A DNA stretch of 19,011 nucleotides from JBBUAX01 sp964409535 (GCA_964409535.1 CAYPDQ010000015.1:1-19011), one strand, 5' to 3'. Counted from the first letter of the stretch, positions 1-5,835 are shown. Made by a program: numbers and translations. Notes: generated by a model not told the origin, from the sequence alone.

Positions 1-27
1 GACACCAAGCTCGGCTTGGCCTGCGAC

Positions 28-209
28 ACACCCCGCCGAACCGCCAGGCCTCGCTCAAACCGTGCAAGGCGAGGGTTTTTGTTCTGCGGGGTGTTCTCGG
101 AGTCCCGCCGGCTCGGTTCTGCCTGCCTGCCGGCAGGCAGGCGGCGGGACGAGAGACAGGCCGCCCTGCCGCCGGAGCAGGGCGAGCCGTGCCCCGCAGG
201 ATAAAAACC
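28..209. repeat. Nested inverted-repeat element upstream of efp
   Basis: No credible gene lies in 1-261. An outer stem pairs 74-91 with 192-209 (GGTTTTT with AAAAACC, CTGCGGGG with CCCCGCAG). Inside it are two hairpins: 102-109 with 143-150 (GTCCCGCC/GGCGGGAC) and 163-169 with 177-183 (GCCCTGC/GCAGGGC). The left arm can instead pair with 28-41 (ACACCCCGC region against GCGGGGTGT at 86-94), enclosing a small hairpin at 49-74 followed by five T, which resembles a terminator. It could be a structured RNA, a terminator for an upstream gene, or a palindromic mobile element. The layout (outer stem closing two hairpins, about 135 bp) resembles the insertion inside mnmA at 9231-9364. Confidence 0.6.
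121..142. repeat. Perfect 22-bp palindrome
   Basis: GCCTGCCTGCC followed directly by its reverse complement, sitting in the loop of the 102-150 hairpin. From memory, this GC-rich palindrome is frequent in CPR genomes; that needs a database count. Confidence 0.7.
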
Positions 210-222
210 TGAGCTGCCTTTC

Positions 223-250
223 TTGAAAAATGCGCGATGGCTGCTATAAT
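223..250 (+). promoter_or_regulatory. efp promoter, extended -10
   Basis: TTGAAA at 223-228, a 16-base spacer, and TATAAT at 245-250 preceded by TGC. The predicted transcription start is near 257, only about five bases before the ATG at 262, so there is no room for a Shine-Dalgarno site. The efp mRNA should be leaderless or nearly so. Confidence 0.85.
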
Positions 251-261
251 ATCTCCGTCTT

Positions 262-849
262 ATGCTATCCTACACCGACCTCAAAAAGGGAATAGTTTTC
301 GTGTATAACGGCGAGCCGTACGAGGTTCTGGAGGCCTCGTTTTTGCGCATGCAGCAGCGTAAGGCGGTTGTGCAGACCAAAATCCGCAGTTTAATGAGTG
401 GGAAGATTCTGGACCGCAACTGGCAGGCCTCGGATGAGTTTGAGGAAGCGGAGGTGGAGCGCAAACCCGCGGTTTTCCTATATGAGCGGGTCCCATCCTC
501 CGCTAAAGCTTCGGAGGGCAAGGAATACTGGTTTCATGAAGAAGGCGACAAGTCCAAGCGCTTTTCTTTGAAGGAGGACATCGTCGGCGAGCCGGGCAGG
601 TTCCTGAAGCCCAATACCGTGGTTACGACCAAGGTCTGGAACGGCAAAGTGATAAATGTGGAGGTGCCGATAAAAATGACCCTAGAAGTGAAAGAAGCCC
701 CGCCCGCGATCCGCGGCAACACCGCCCAAGGCGGCACGAAGCAGGTGGTCCTGGAGACCGGCGCCACGGTGAACGCGCCGCTATTCGTGGAGGCCGGGGA
801 GAAGATCGTGGTGAATACGGAGACAGGGGAGTACGTGGAACGCGCTTAG
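262..849 (+). CDS. efp: Elongation factor P
   Basis: EF-P binds the ribosome between the P and E sites and relieves stalling at consecutive prolines. The 195-residue length and three-domain layout are normal: KOW-like N domain (about 1-62), then two OB domains, ending in the typical VNTETGEYVER. The beta-hairpin tip reads FLRMQQRKAV (residues 27-36). By alignment to E. coli EF-P, the residue matching the modified Lys34 is Gln32, followed by Arg33 and Lys34, and the usual PGKG is absent, so the EpmA/EpmB type of tip modification is unlikely in this form. Residues 79-86 (SSAKASEG) are encoded by a palindrome and look like an in-frame insertion in a domain II loop. The start is fixed by the promoter ending 11 bases upstream. 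It appears to be a single-gene transcript. Confidence 0.96.
   Translation: MLSYTDLKKGIVFVYNGEPYEVLEASFLRMQQRKAVVQTKIRSLMSGKILDRNWQASDEFEEAEVERKPAVFLYERVPSSAKASEGKEYWFHEEGDKSKRFSLKEDIVGEPGRFLKPNTVVTTKVWNGKVINVEVPIKMTLEVKEAPPAIRGNTAQGGTKQVVLETGATVNAPLFVEAGEKIVVNTETGEYVERA
497..517. repeat. In-frame palindromic element inside efp
   Basis: CCTCCG at 497-502 and CGGAGG at 512-517 flank a 9-base core containing AAGCTT. It encodes SAKASEG within EF-P. A related core (GCTAAAGCT between GC-rich arms) recurs at 10387-10412 inside the broken cobO copy, so this is one member of a dispersed family that keeps the reading frame open. Confidence 0.75.
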
Positions 850-1062
850 GGTTCGCCCCCTCCGAACCCGCTCCACCGGCGAAAATGACAGTCGCTCGGC
901 TTGATTTCACGGGGAAATTTGACAGTCCCCGTTTCCCCGCGCATATACCGCGGACGGTATATGCGGCGGTTTTCCGACCATCAAATTTCCTGTCGTAAAA
1001 TCTTCGCCTGCCTCCTTCATTTTGACGCCGCCTCCGCTTCAGGTTCCGGAGAAGGCGAACCC
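849..1062. repeat. Intergenic stretch bounded by inverted repeats
   Basis: No gene is seen in 850-1109. The left arm starts at the last base of the efp stop codon (GGGTTCGCC, two bases, CTCCG, AACC; 849-868). The right arm at 1042-1062 is its near-exact reverse complement, with two mismatches and one extra base. The left arm also folds on itself (849-855 with 863-869). In the middle, 941-950 (GCATATACCG) pairs perfectly with 955-964. The region may be a small non-autonomous mobile element or the structured 3' end of the efp transcript; no ORF or T-tract helps decide. Confidence 0.5.
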
Positions 1063-1094
1063 TGCGCGCCTTTTGGATAAAAAGAGGGGAAACT

Positions 1095-1103
1095 TGCTAT
1101 CAT
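1095..1103 (+). promoter_or_regulatory. Extended -10 promoter of the SGNH hydrolase gene
   Basis: TGC followed by TATCAT (1098-1103), with six bases before the ATG at 1110. It matches the leaderless pattern seen at efp, mnmA and others. No good -35 hexamer is seen. Confidence 0.6.
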
Positions 1104-1109
1104 TCATCT

Positions 1110-1739
1110 ATGTCCGATTACGTGATTTTTGCCTTTGGTGACAGCATTACTTATGGCGCGTCCGATCTGGAGATGGGCGGTTGGACTAATCGATTGCGTC
1201 TTTATTTTGATAATAAGAACGATGGCCCCGATGTCCGCTTTTACAATATGGGAGTTCCCGGTGAAACGACGGATGGATTGGTGAAACGGTTTAGACAAGA
1301 AACGGAGACACGCTTGAGGGAGAATTGGGAAAACTTGTTTATTTTTGCCTATGGAATGAACGATTGCGCATTCTTGCCCGCGGAAAGCAAATTTGCGGTT
1401 GATTTGGACGGGTTCTATGGGAACCTGAATAGAACCATTAAGGAATCCAAAATGTTTTCTTCTGAAATAATATTGCTAAACATAAACCCAGTTGTGGATG
1501 AGATTACCGCCGTGCCAAGAGAAAACCGCAAGCATCGGCTGAACGAAAACATAGATAGATACAACGAGAAAATCAAGGAGATAGCTGATCAGAACTCTTT
1601 ACTTCTTGCGGACGTCAATTCGGAATTTAAGAAACAGGACTACGAGGAACTCCTTTCCGAGGACGGTTTACACCCCAACGCGGAGGGGCACAAAGTGATT
1701 TTTGAGATGGTCAAGAAGAGGGTGGAAAAGTTGCTCTGA
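1110..1739 (+). CDS. SGNH/GDSL-family hydrolase
   Basis: A 209-residue esterase/lipase-type hydrolase. All family blocks are visible: block I FGDSITYG with nucleophile Ser12, block II NMGVPG with Gly48, block III YGMND with Asn84, and block V DGLHPN with Asp185 and His188. There is no signal peptide, so the enzyme is probably cytoplasmic, unlike many secreted GDSL esterases. Substrates in the family range from acyl-CoA/lysophospholipid (TesA-like) to O-acetylated sugars, and nothing here decides between them. The start follows directly after an extended -10 box. The gene stands alone, followed by hairpin-rich DNA. Confidence 0.9.
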   Translation: MSDYVIFAFGDSITYGASDLEMGGWTNRLRLYFDNKNDGPDVRFYNMGVPGETTDGLVKRFRQETETRLRENWENLFIFAYGMNDCAFLPAESKFAVDLDGFYGNLNRTIKESKMFSSEIILLNINPVVDEITAVPRENRKHRLNENIDRYNEKIKEIADQNSLLLADVNSEFKKQDYEELLSEDGLHPNAEGHKVIFEMVKKRVEKLL

Positions 1740-1740
1740 T

Positions 1741-1800
1741 TGCCTCCGAAAGCTTCCCCCAGACCGAACCGCTGTGCCTTTAGGCGTCTGGCGGAGCAAA
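1741..1800 (+). terminator. Hairpin cluster after the SGNH gene
   Basis: CCAGAC (1759-1764) pairs with GTCTGG (1786-1791), with a small GCC/GGC hairpin inside, and TGC-TCCG at the start can pair with CGGA-GCA at the end. It directly follows the stop codon. There is no T-tract, so terminator function is only plausible. Confidence 0.4.
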
Positions 1801-1861
1801 CCCTATTCCTTTAGATAGAAAAAAGGAATAAAATTAATAAATATAAGGGTTTAAGAGGATA

Positions 1862-1891
1862 TTGACTTGTATATACCTGATAGGATATAAT
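1862..1891 (+). promoter_or_regulatory. Sigma70-type promoter before the toxin fragment
   Basis: TTGACT (1862-1867), an 18-base spacer, and TATAAT (1886-1891). It points at the truncated HigB-like reading frame starting at 1929. Confidence 0.6.
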
Positions 1892-1928
1892 CCTGGCCAG
1901 GGTATGAAAATTGTTAAGAAAAATAAGT

Positions 1929-2092
1929 ATGGAGATAGTCTACTACCGGACGAAATTGGGCCACATCCCAGTAAAAGAATATTTGTCCGGGCATATCTTG
2001 AACGAGAAAAACGAAGCCTTGGCGGCAAAGAAATTGGCAAAAATAGATACAGTGATTAGGATGGCAGCAATGAATAAGGGTATTGTTGGTGG
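1929..2092 (+). pseudogene. Truncated HigB/RelE-type (Gp49) toxin fragment
   Basis: From ATG 1929 the protein begins MEIVYYRTKLGHIPVKEYL and continues through KIDTVIRM to VGGEF at about 2092. This matches the N-terminal part of Gp49/HigB-type mRNA-cleaving toxins. The second half, with the catalytic strands that normally follow (LRELRF-type), is missing. The frame instead runs into DNA that is the antisense of the next gene's 3' end. No antitoxin gene follows. The promoter at 1862-1891 is intact. I read it as the 5' stump of a toxin cut by a rearrangement. It cannot be an active toxin unless the missing half lies elsewhere. Confidence 0.6.
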
Positions 2093-2574
2093 TGAATTTT
2101 CATCGCCATATCGGGGTCATATAGTTCTATCATATCAAGGTCGGGGCGGGGGAATACTCTTGCGCCTTTTATCACCGCGCCGTCCAGGAGCGATTGTTTC
2201 AGTTTGGCGTACTCCTCGGGTTCCAGATAGAAGTCCACATCGCCGACGTGGTGTCGGTAGGGGTCGGGCTTGCGGATGTAGAGATGGGTATAGGTAGTTT
2301 CGGGCACGTCTTCCTCCGGCGGTATGACGATGGGTTTGTGCAGGCGGAAGTACTTTTGGTTCCAATTGTCGGAAGGTTTGGTCAGTTCTTCGCGGATCTT
2401 CGTTAAAACCTCGTATTCTTTGTCGTAGTGGCAAAATATCCCCATATTACCTGCGTTCGGGAGGTATTTCCCGAGTGCCTGTTTGCACAACGCATAGCAC
2501 GCAAAGTGCGTGTGCTTTATGGCTTCCTCCAGTCGGGCCTTATCTTCTATCGGACTGAACCGGTATAGCCGCAT
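2056..2574 (-). CDS. Conserved CPR protein of unknown function
   Basis: A 172-residue soluble protein beginning MRLYRFSPIEDKARLEEAIK. No domain is recognised, though I recall similar sequences in other CPR genomes. Notable stretches are THFACYALCKQALGKYLP, GIFCHYDKEYEVLTKIREEL, a TTYTHLYIRKPDP strand and a closing PDLDMIELYDPD. The conserved family appears to end near that PDPD-like segment; the last 14 or so residues (KIHHQQYPYSLLPS) are encoded antisense to the toxin stump, so the natural C-terminus was probably replaced when the two were joined. The start at 2574 is supported by an extended -10 box eight bases upstream. Confidence 0.75.
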   Translation of the reverse strand: MRLYRFSPIEDKARLEEAIKHTHFACYALCKQALGKYLPNAGNMGIFCHYDKEYEVLTKIREELTKPSDNWNQKYFRLHKPIVIPPEEDVPETTYTHLYIRKPDPYRHHVGDVDFYLEPEEYAKLKQSLLDGAVIKGARVFPRPDLDMIELYDPDMAMKIHHQQYPYSLLPS

Positions 2575-2582
2575 TTACGTTT

Positions 2583-2591
2583 ATTCTATCA
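2583..2591 (-). promoter_or_regulatory. Extended -10 promoter of the unknown CPR protein
   Basis: On the minus strand TGA followed by TAGAAT ends eight bases before the ATG at 2574. Same leaderless pattern as efp and mnmA. Confidence 0.55.
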
Positions 2592-2620
2592 TTTTCCCAG
2601 ACCAGATTAGAACATTTTAG

Positions 2621-2654
2621 AACATTCCAACATTCTATAGAATGTTGGAATGTT
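2621..2654. terminator. Palindromic terminator, copy 1 (perfect 34 bp)
   Basis: AACATTCCAACATTCTA is followed directly by its reverse complement. It lies just past the 3' end of the PPC remnant (2657-2722). Related palindromes at 3358-3385, 4043-4076 and 5269-5300 are also at gene 3' ends. Confidence 0.7.
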
Positions 2655-2656
2655 GT

Positions 2657-2722
2657 TTACTCCACCTCCAGCTCCGGGAAGCCGGTAGCGGGGTCGGGAT
2701 GCGGCTTGCGCAAGGCAGCGCC
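2657..2722 (-). pseudogene. 3' remnant of a second PPC/DUF296 gene
   Basis: Read on the minus strand, this ends with PHPDPATGFPELEVE and a TAA stop. The intact PPC gene at 4079-4480 ends TPDPATGFPELEIS. The DNA from the palindrome through this tail (2621-2700) is a direct repeat of 4043-4120. Only about 20 codons remain and no start exists. The -35 and -10 of hicB lie on the opposite strand across this remnant. Confidence 0.75.
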
Positions 2723-2734
2723 GGGATTTATAAT
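2706..2734 (+). promoter_or_regulatory. hicB-type gene promoter
   Basis: TTGCGC (2706-2711), a 17-base spacer, and TATAAT (2729-2734). The ATG at 2744 lies nine bases after the -10 box, so the message should be nearly leaderless. This promoter settles the start at 2744, not at the upstream in-frame ATG at 2642, which lies inside the palindrome and remnant. Confidence 0.75.
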
Positions 2735-2743
2735 GTGGATATT

Positions 2744-3094
2744 ATGAAGAAAGACAGTAAGAAGTCAGAAGAAAAACTGCTCTTTAAGGCGATTCTGCCG
2801 CAAACTTTGCGCATTAAACTCCACAGAGCAGAGGAGGGCGGTTATTGGGCCAGAGTTATCGGTATGGGTTGTTATTCGCAGGGGGAAACCCTATCCCAGC
2901 TTTTTGACATTCTTACGAGGGCTATTTACGCCTATTATGACGTTCCGGAAAGGTTGATCCCGGAGTTGGGCAAGTATATTCCGGCGGATTTGGTTAGGAG
3001 GCGGATCAGCGAAAAGAGGCCCAAGCGATATACCTTGGACGATATATTGCGCAATAACCCCGAAAAAATCCGCGAGTTGCAGAGGATTTCATAG
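2744..3094 (+). CDS. HicB-like antitoxin
   Basis: A 116-residue protein. The core (LPQTLRIKLHRAEEGGYWARVIGMGCYSQGETL followed by a helix, in two parts: strands at about residues 15-30 and GGYWA...GETLSQLFD at 30-52) is the partial RNase-H-like fold of HicB antitoxins, which normally show EEGGY-A-x-G-C-x-GET. The C-terminal part (SEKRPKRYTLDDILRNNPEK) is charged and has no clear ribbon-helix-helix or HTH. The next gene starts two bases after the stop and looks like HicA, giving antitoxin-first order. It would be expected to bind and block the toxin and perhaps repress its own promoter. Confidence 0.72.
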   Translation: MKKDSKKSEEKLLFKAILPQTLRIKLHRAEEGGYWARVIGMGCYSQGETLSQLFDILTRAIYAYYDVPERLIPELGKYIPADLVRRRISEKRPKRYTLDDILRNNPEKIRELQRIS

Positions 3095-3096
3095 TT

Positions 3097-3348
3097 GTGA
3101 ACTATCCGAAACTGGCCAATTGCTCTTCCCGGGATATTGAAAAAGCGTGCAAGAAACTGGGCGATTGCTCTGTTTCGCTTGCAGGCAGGCACGTCGTAAA
3201 GATAACTCATATCGCGAGCCAAAAAGCGTTTGTTATTCCCAACGCGAAGCCGTTAAAGAGAGGACTGGTTTGGGATTTCGTAAGAAGTTTTCTGCAGGGA
3301 GTGTGCGGGTTTTCCGAAAAACAAATTTTCGCCGTCCTGTGGTGCTAA
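3097..3348 (+). CDS. HicA-like toxin (mRNA interferase)
   Basis: An 83-residue protein starting at GTG, two bases after the hicB-like stop. The layout fits the double-stranded RNA-binding-like HicA fold: an N-terminal helix (SRDIEKACKKLG), two strands with a central basic-His stretch (GRHVVKITHIASQKAFVIPNAK; the family's catalytic His would be His32 in RHVVKI), then KPLKRGLVWDFVRSFL, like the KRGTLRGILRQ segment of HicA. The C-terminal tail (GFSEKQIFAVLWC) is slightly longer than usual. Function is inferred from fold pattern and position beside the HicB-like gene. If the family call is right it would cleave mRNA when free of antitoxin. Confidence 0.6.
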   Translation: MNYPKLANCSSRDIEKACKKLGDCSVSLAGRHVVKITHIASQKAFVIPNAKPLKRGLVWDFVRSFLQGVCGFSEKQIFAVLWC

Positions 3349-3357
3349 CCCCACAAC

Positions 3358-3385
3358 ATTCTCACATTCTCAAGAATGTGAGAAT
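3358..3385. terminator. Palindromic terminator, copy 2
   Basis: ATTCTCACATTCT, CA, AGAATGTGAGAAT. It lies between the convergent 3' ends of the HicA-like gene (3348) and the C39-like gene (3397), so it can serve both strands. Confidence 0.65.
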
Positions 3386-3396
3386 ATCGTTTATCC

Positions 3397-4047
3397 CTAC
3401 TGATCGGCCTTGCTATATGTACATAGTTCCGGGGCAGAGGTTGTTTTGAGCCAGGCGCGCAGAAACTTTTCTTTGGAGACGCGTAGATTTGGACCGCCGG
3501 AGTGGCTGGGATCGTGGAGAATTGCTCCTGTGTCGGTTAAATCAAGTACGATCACCCTGTGCAAACTGAAGCCGTCCTTATTTCTTAGTGCCTTTGAATT
3601 CAGGACGACTTCGCAAATCTTGCCGTCGTGCAGGGCATGTTCAAGATGTTGGAACTCCGGTTTTTCCCGGTGGTAAGTGAAATTCGGATGGTTCAGTAGA
3701 GCCGAAATTGAAGCGCCGTAGGTATCAAGATTTTTAGTGTGTTTGAAGTAGTAGCCAAACTCTTTCTCCGGCGTTGACTTTTTTAATCCATCGGCTCCTT
3801 CTCTCGCCCATGCTTCATAATCAATAAGGTCGTAGTCCTCTATGGAAATGCCTTTATCCAGGAGCCATAGCCAAAACTTGAAAGGCCAAACGACATAGCC
3901 GGACTCCCAATCAGCTATTTCTTTAATATCTTCGGCTGTGATCTCGGGAAAGAAATGTCTGGCCACCATCGTGTAGCAAGCAAGTGCACATGCTTGCTCG
4001 TCGATTTGTTGTTCGTAGGGGATGGACAGCATCTTGTCCAAGAACAT
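3397..4047 (-). CDS. C39-like cysteine peptidase domain protein
   Basis: A 216-residue protein with a papain-like layout. The N-terminus shows Gln13/Gln14 and then CALACYTMVARHF, matching the C-G-x-A-C-x-A-M pattern of peptidase C39-like domains with Cys20 as nucleophile. Near the end, SLHRVIVLDLTDTG supplies the His and ILHDPS the Asp. There is no ABC transporter or bacteriocin precursor nearby and no signal peptide, so it is probably a stand-alone cytoplasmic protease, amidase or transglutaminase-type enzyme. The start is uncertain: ATG 4047 lies in the left arm of a palindrome whose centre provides a TATAGA box eight bases upstream; the in-frame ATG at 4032 is the alternative. Confidence 0.75.
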   Translation of the reverse strand: MFLDKMLSIPYEQQIDEQACALACYTMVARHFFPEITAEDIKEIADWESGYVVWPFKFWLWLLDKGISIEDYDLIDYEAWAREGADGLKKSTPEKEFGYYFKHTKNLDTYGASISALLNHPNFTYHREKPEFQHLEHALHDGKICEVVLNSKALRNKDGFSLHRVIVLDLTDTGAILHDPSHSGGPNLRVSKEKFLRAWLKTTSAPELCTYSKADQ

Positions 4048-4076
4048 TCTAATAATCTATAGAATGTTGGAATGTT
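4043..4076. terminator. Palindromic terminator, copy 3 (imperfect)
   Basis: Identical to copy 1 except for three changes in the left arm. It sits three bases past the stop of the PPC gene (minus strand) and overlaps the start codon of the C39-like gene. Its centre CTATAG gives a possible -10 box (TATAGA) for that gene, so one element may end one transcript and start the next. Confidence 0.6.
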
Positions 4077-4078
4077 AT

Positions 4079-4480
4079 TTAGCTGATCTCCAGCTCCGGG
4101 AAGCCGGTAGCGGGGTCGGGGGTGCGTTTGTAGGTTACGTTTTCAAACACGCCTATCACGATCTCGGCAGTTGTAGATACCACGCAGCCGTCTTTTAAGT
4201 GGCCGCCGAAGACGTTTCCTTCTTTGTCGGAGACGGAGATGTGAATATGACAACCGTCTTGGGAGAAAGTGCCGGTGCCGGAGACGACTTCAAAAGGCCC
4301 TTCCAGTTTTTTCACCATTTGGTTCTCCGGAGTTGCGCCCGGCATTCGCAACACCGCTGTCTTAAGTCCGCCGACGATGGATAGTAAAACCCCGGCTTTC
4401 ACGCCGTTTTCCTGAACCCTCTTTTCTATTTCTTCCCGGAGCAACTCACCGGGTTTCAACCTGAAAGTCAGCTGTTTCAT
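4079..4480 (-). CDS. PPC/DUF296-domain protein
   Basis: A 133-residue single-domain protein: MKQLTFRLKPGELLREEIEK, GVKAGVLLSIVGGLKTAVLR, then the family's hallmark FSQDGCHIHISVSDKEG and GGHLKDGCVVSTTAEIVI. In the family, histidines of the HIH and GGH motifs can bind metal. PPC domains form trimers; in plants they accompany AT-hooks in DNA-binding proteins, while bacterial single-domain forms have no settled role and are often listed as DNA-binding. A TAAGAT box six bases before the ATG suggests another leaderless start. A second, decayed copy of its 3' end lies at 2657-2722. Confidence 0.85.
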   Translation of the reverse strand: MKQLTFRLKPGELLREEIEKRVQENGVKAGVLLSIVGGLKTAVLRMPGATPENQMVKKLEGPFEVVSGTGTFSQDGCHIHISVSDKEGNVFGGHLKDGCVVSTTAEIVIGVFENVTYKRTPDPATGFPELEIS

Positions 4481-4521
4481 ATTTCCATCTTACATCAAAA
4501 ATAGGTCTATATGTGTTGATC

Positions 4522-4549
4522 TTGTAATTATTTTTGTATGTTGTATAAT
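4522..4549 (+). promoter_or_regulatory. Promoter of the CPBP protease gene
   Basis: TTGTAA (4522-4527), a 16-base spacer, and TATAAT (4544-4549). The predicted start near 4556 leaves a leader of about 47 bases with a Shine-Dalgarno site, unlike the leaderless neighbours. Confidence 0.75.
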
Positions 4550-4602
4550 ATGGCGGTTTGGAAACTGAATCTTGACAACGCGCTTAGCGCGGGGAGGCGA
4601 AC

Positions 4603-5132
4603 GTGCAGAAACTCATGAACTGGCTGACGGAAGAGGCCAAGGGCGTGCGTCAGATCGCCGGGTACGTGCTCATGGCGGCCCTGGTGGACGTTGCGCTGAC
4701 CTACACGGTCAGGGCGGCGCTCATCAACTGGGGATCGTTGAGTACAAGTACGATCCCAACCCCCAGAACCCGTTCCGCTACTACAACATCCTGATGTTCG
4801 CGAGCATCCTCGTTCAGGCGCCCCTATTCGAGGAGACGATCTTCAGGCTGGTCCCGCTCACCCTGGTGGTATTCTTCACCAAGAAGCCCGGAGTCGTGCT
4901 CACGATCGTCGTGGCCTTCGCGGCCCTGTTTGGAGCCATTCACCCGTACGGCGCAGTCGGGCGGGTGCAAGTCGCCATTGCCGGACTCGTGTTCGGCGTG
5001 ATGTTCCTCAAGGCCGGTGGGTTGCAGGGGCGCCCCATCAAGGGGTGGGCGACCTCAATTGCCGCGCACAGCGTCTCCAACCTGTTCATTCTCGGCGCCG
5101 ACTACTACGACTATCTTGAGCGCATTCTCTAA
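4603..5132 (+). pseudogene. CPBP-family intramembrane protease, frameshifted
   Basis: The start is GTG 4603, set by GGGGAGG (4591-4597) five bases upstream. The first frame gives MQKLMNWLTEEAKGVRQ, then a membrane segment (IAGYVLMAALVDVALTYTV) and INWG. The rest is in another frame: IVEYKYDPNPQNPFRYY and more membrane segments. It contains the three CPBP/Rce1 motifs: EETIFR (EExxxR), FGAIH (FxxxH) and HSVSN (HxxxN). Adding one G to the run at 4730-4733 joins the frames into about 176 residues, normal for a small CPBP glutamic protease. These enzymes cleave membrane-associated peptides; in bacteria they can process or confer immunity to bacteriocins. The frameshift may be real decay or a base-calling error. 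An alternative ATG at 4572 gives a non-protein-like N-terminus and is rejected. Confidence 0.8.
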
Positions 5133-5176
5133 GCGCCGCGGAGATCGTCGCGGGGGAGTGAACAAGCAAGCCATCC

Positions 5177-5210
5177 GAGGATGCGCAACAGAATATCGTT
5201 GCGCATCCTC
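5177..5210 (+). terminator. Strong hairpin after the CPBP gene
   Basis: A perfect 13-bp stem (GAGGATGCGCAAC with its complement) and an 8-base loop, 45 bases past the stop. No T-tract follows. Downstream, 5211-5256 holds a second weaker hairpin around the 12-bp palindrome TAAATGCATTTA. It may be a terminator helper or a 3' protection element. Confidence 0.5.
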
Positions 5211-5268
5211 CCACCTAAGTCCGTAAATGCATTTATGGCTTTAGGCGGGAGTAAAGCTATAACTTAGC

Positions 5269-5300
5269 ACATTCTCACATTCTCAAGAATGTGAGAATGT
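5269..5300. terminator. Palindromic terminator, copy 4
   Basis: ACATTCTCACATTCT, CA, and the complementary arm (15-bp stem), followed on the plus strand by TGTTTTA. It lies between the convergent CPBP and GrpB genes. This copy is the best match to an intrinsic terminator. Confidence 0.8.
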
Positions 5301-5304
5301 TGTT

Positions 5305-5835
5305 TTATCGTAACTTCCTGCGGTTTTTTGCGGCAAGCTTCAGCGTCGCTTCAATGAACGCCTTCTTGCCGGCGCTGTACTTCTCCCGGTCGTCCGGATA
5401 GCGCTTGGCGAGTTTTTTCTTGAGCGCGGCGTAGGCCTTCGCGCGGGCGGGATTGCGAACCAGAAACTCGCGGAACAGGCGGTCGCTCTTCCATTTGGCG
5501 CCGTTCCATTTCATCACATGCAAATAATGCGTCCGCTTCGCATCCGGCCCCTTGGCGAAAAGGACTTGCTGCCCGAATTTTTTGTAAAAATTGTACCCGA
5601 GTTTCGCGAGCGGCTTTACCAATTTCCCGGCGTCTTTCATATTCCGTATGCCCGCGGACATATCTATAATTGGCTTCGCGTGCAGGCCGGGAACTGCCGT
5701 GCTACCAATGTGGCGAACCTCAACGACGAGATCGCCCACGGAAGCGAGTAATCTTTTCTTTTCGCGCTGGAATGCGGATGCCCACCGCTTATGGTAGGGG
5801 ACGAGTTTTACCGTGCCGCGTTTAAGGCCGAGCAT
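5305..5835 (-). CDS. GrpB/UPF0157 family nucleotidyltransferase-like protein
   Basis: A 176-residue protein with the family's signature: VKLVPYHKRWASAFQREKK at the N-terminus, then VEVRHIGSTAVPGLHAKPII with DMS, where GSTAVPG and the DxS-type strand form the nucleotidyltransferase-fold core, then HYLHVMKW and LFREFLVRNP. Members are sometimes fused to dephospho-CoA kinase, and their reaction is not settled. A lysine-rich C-terminal helix (YAALKKKLAKRYPDDREKY) is typical. The start is supported by an extended -10 box seven bases upstream. Confidence 0.9.
   Translation of the reverse strand: MLGLKRGTVKLVPYHKRWASAFQREKKRLLASVGDLVVEVRHIGSTAVPGLHAKPIIDMSAGIRNMKDAGKLVKPLAKLGYNFYKKFGQQVLFAKGPDAKRTHYLHVMKWNGAKWKSDRLFREFLVRNPARAKAYAALKKKLAKRYPDDREKYSAGKKAFIEATLKLAAKNRRKLR

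Noticed and set aside
16..204. Plus-strand open frame of 62 codons upstream of efp
   Set aside because: It runs through nested inverted repeats, is Arg/Ala/Pro-rich, has no start signal and shows no protein-like pattern.
4725..4745. Programmed -1 ribosomal frameshift in the CPBP gene
   Set aside because: There is no canonical X-XXY-YYZ slippery site and no obvious downstream pseudoknot; a missing base is simpler.
2621..5300. CRISPR array
   Set aside because: The four palindromes are 670-1200 bases apart with genes between them, so there is no repeat-spacer structure.
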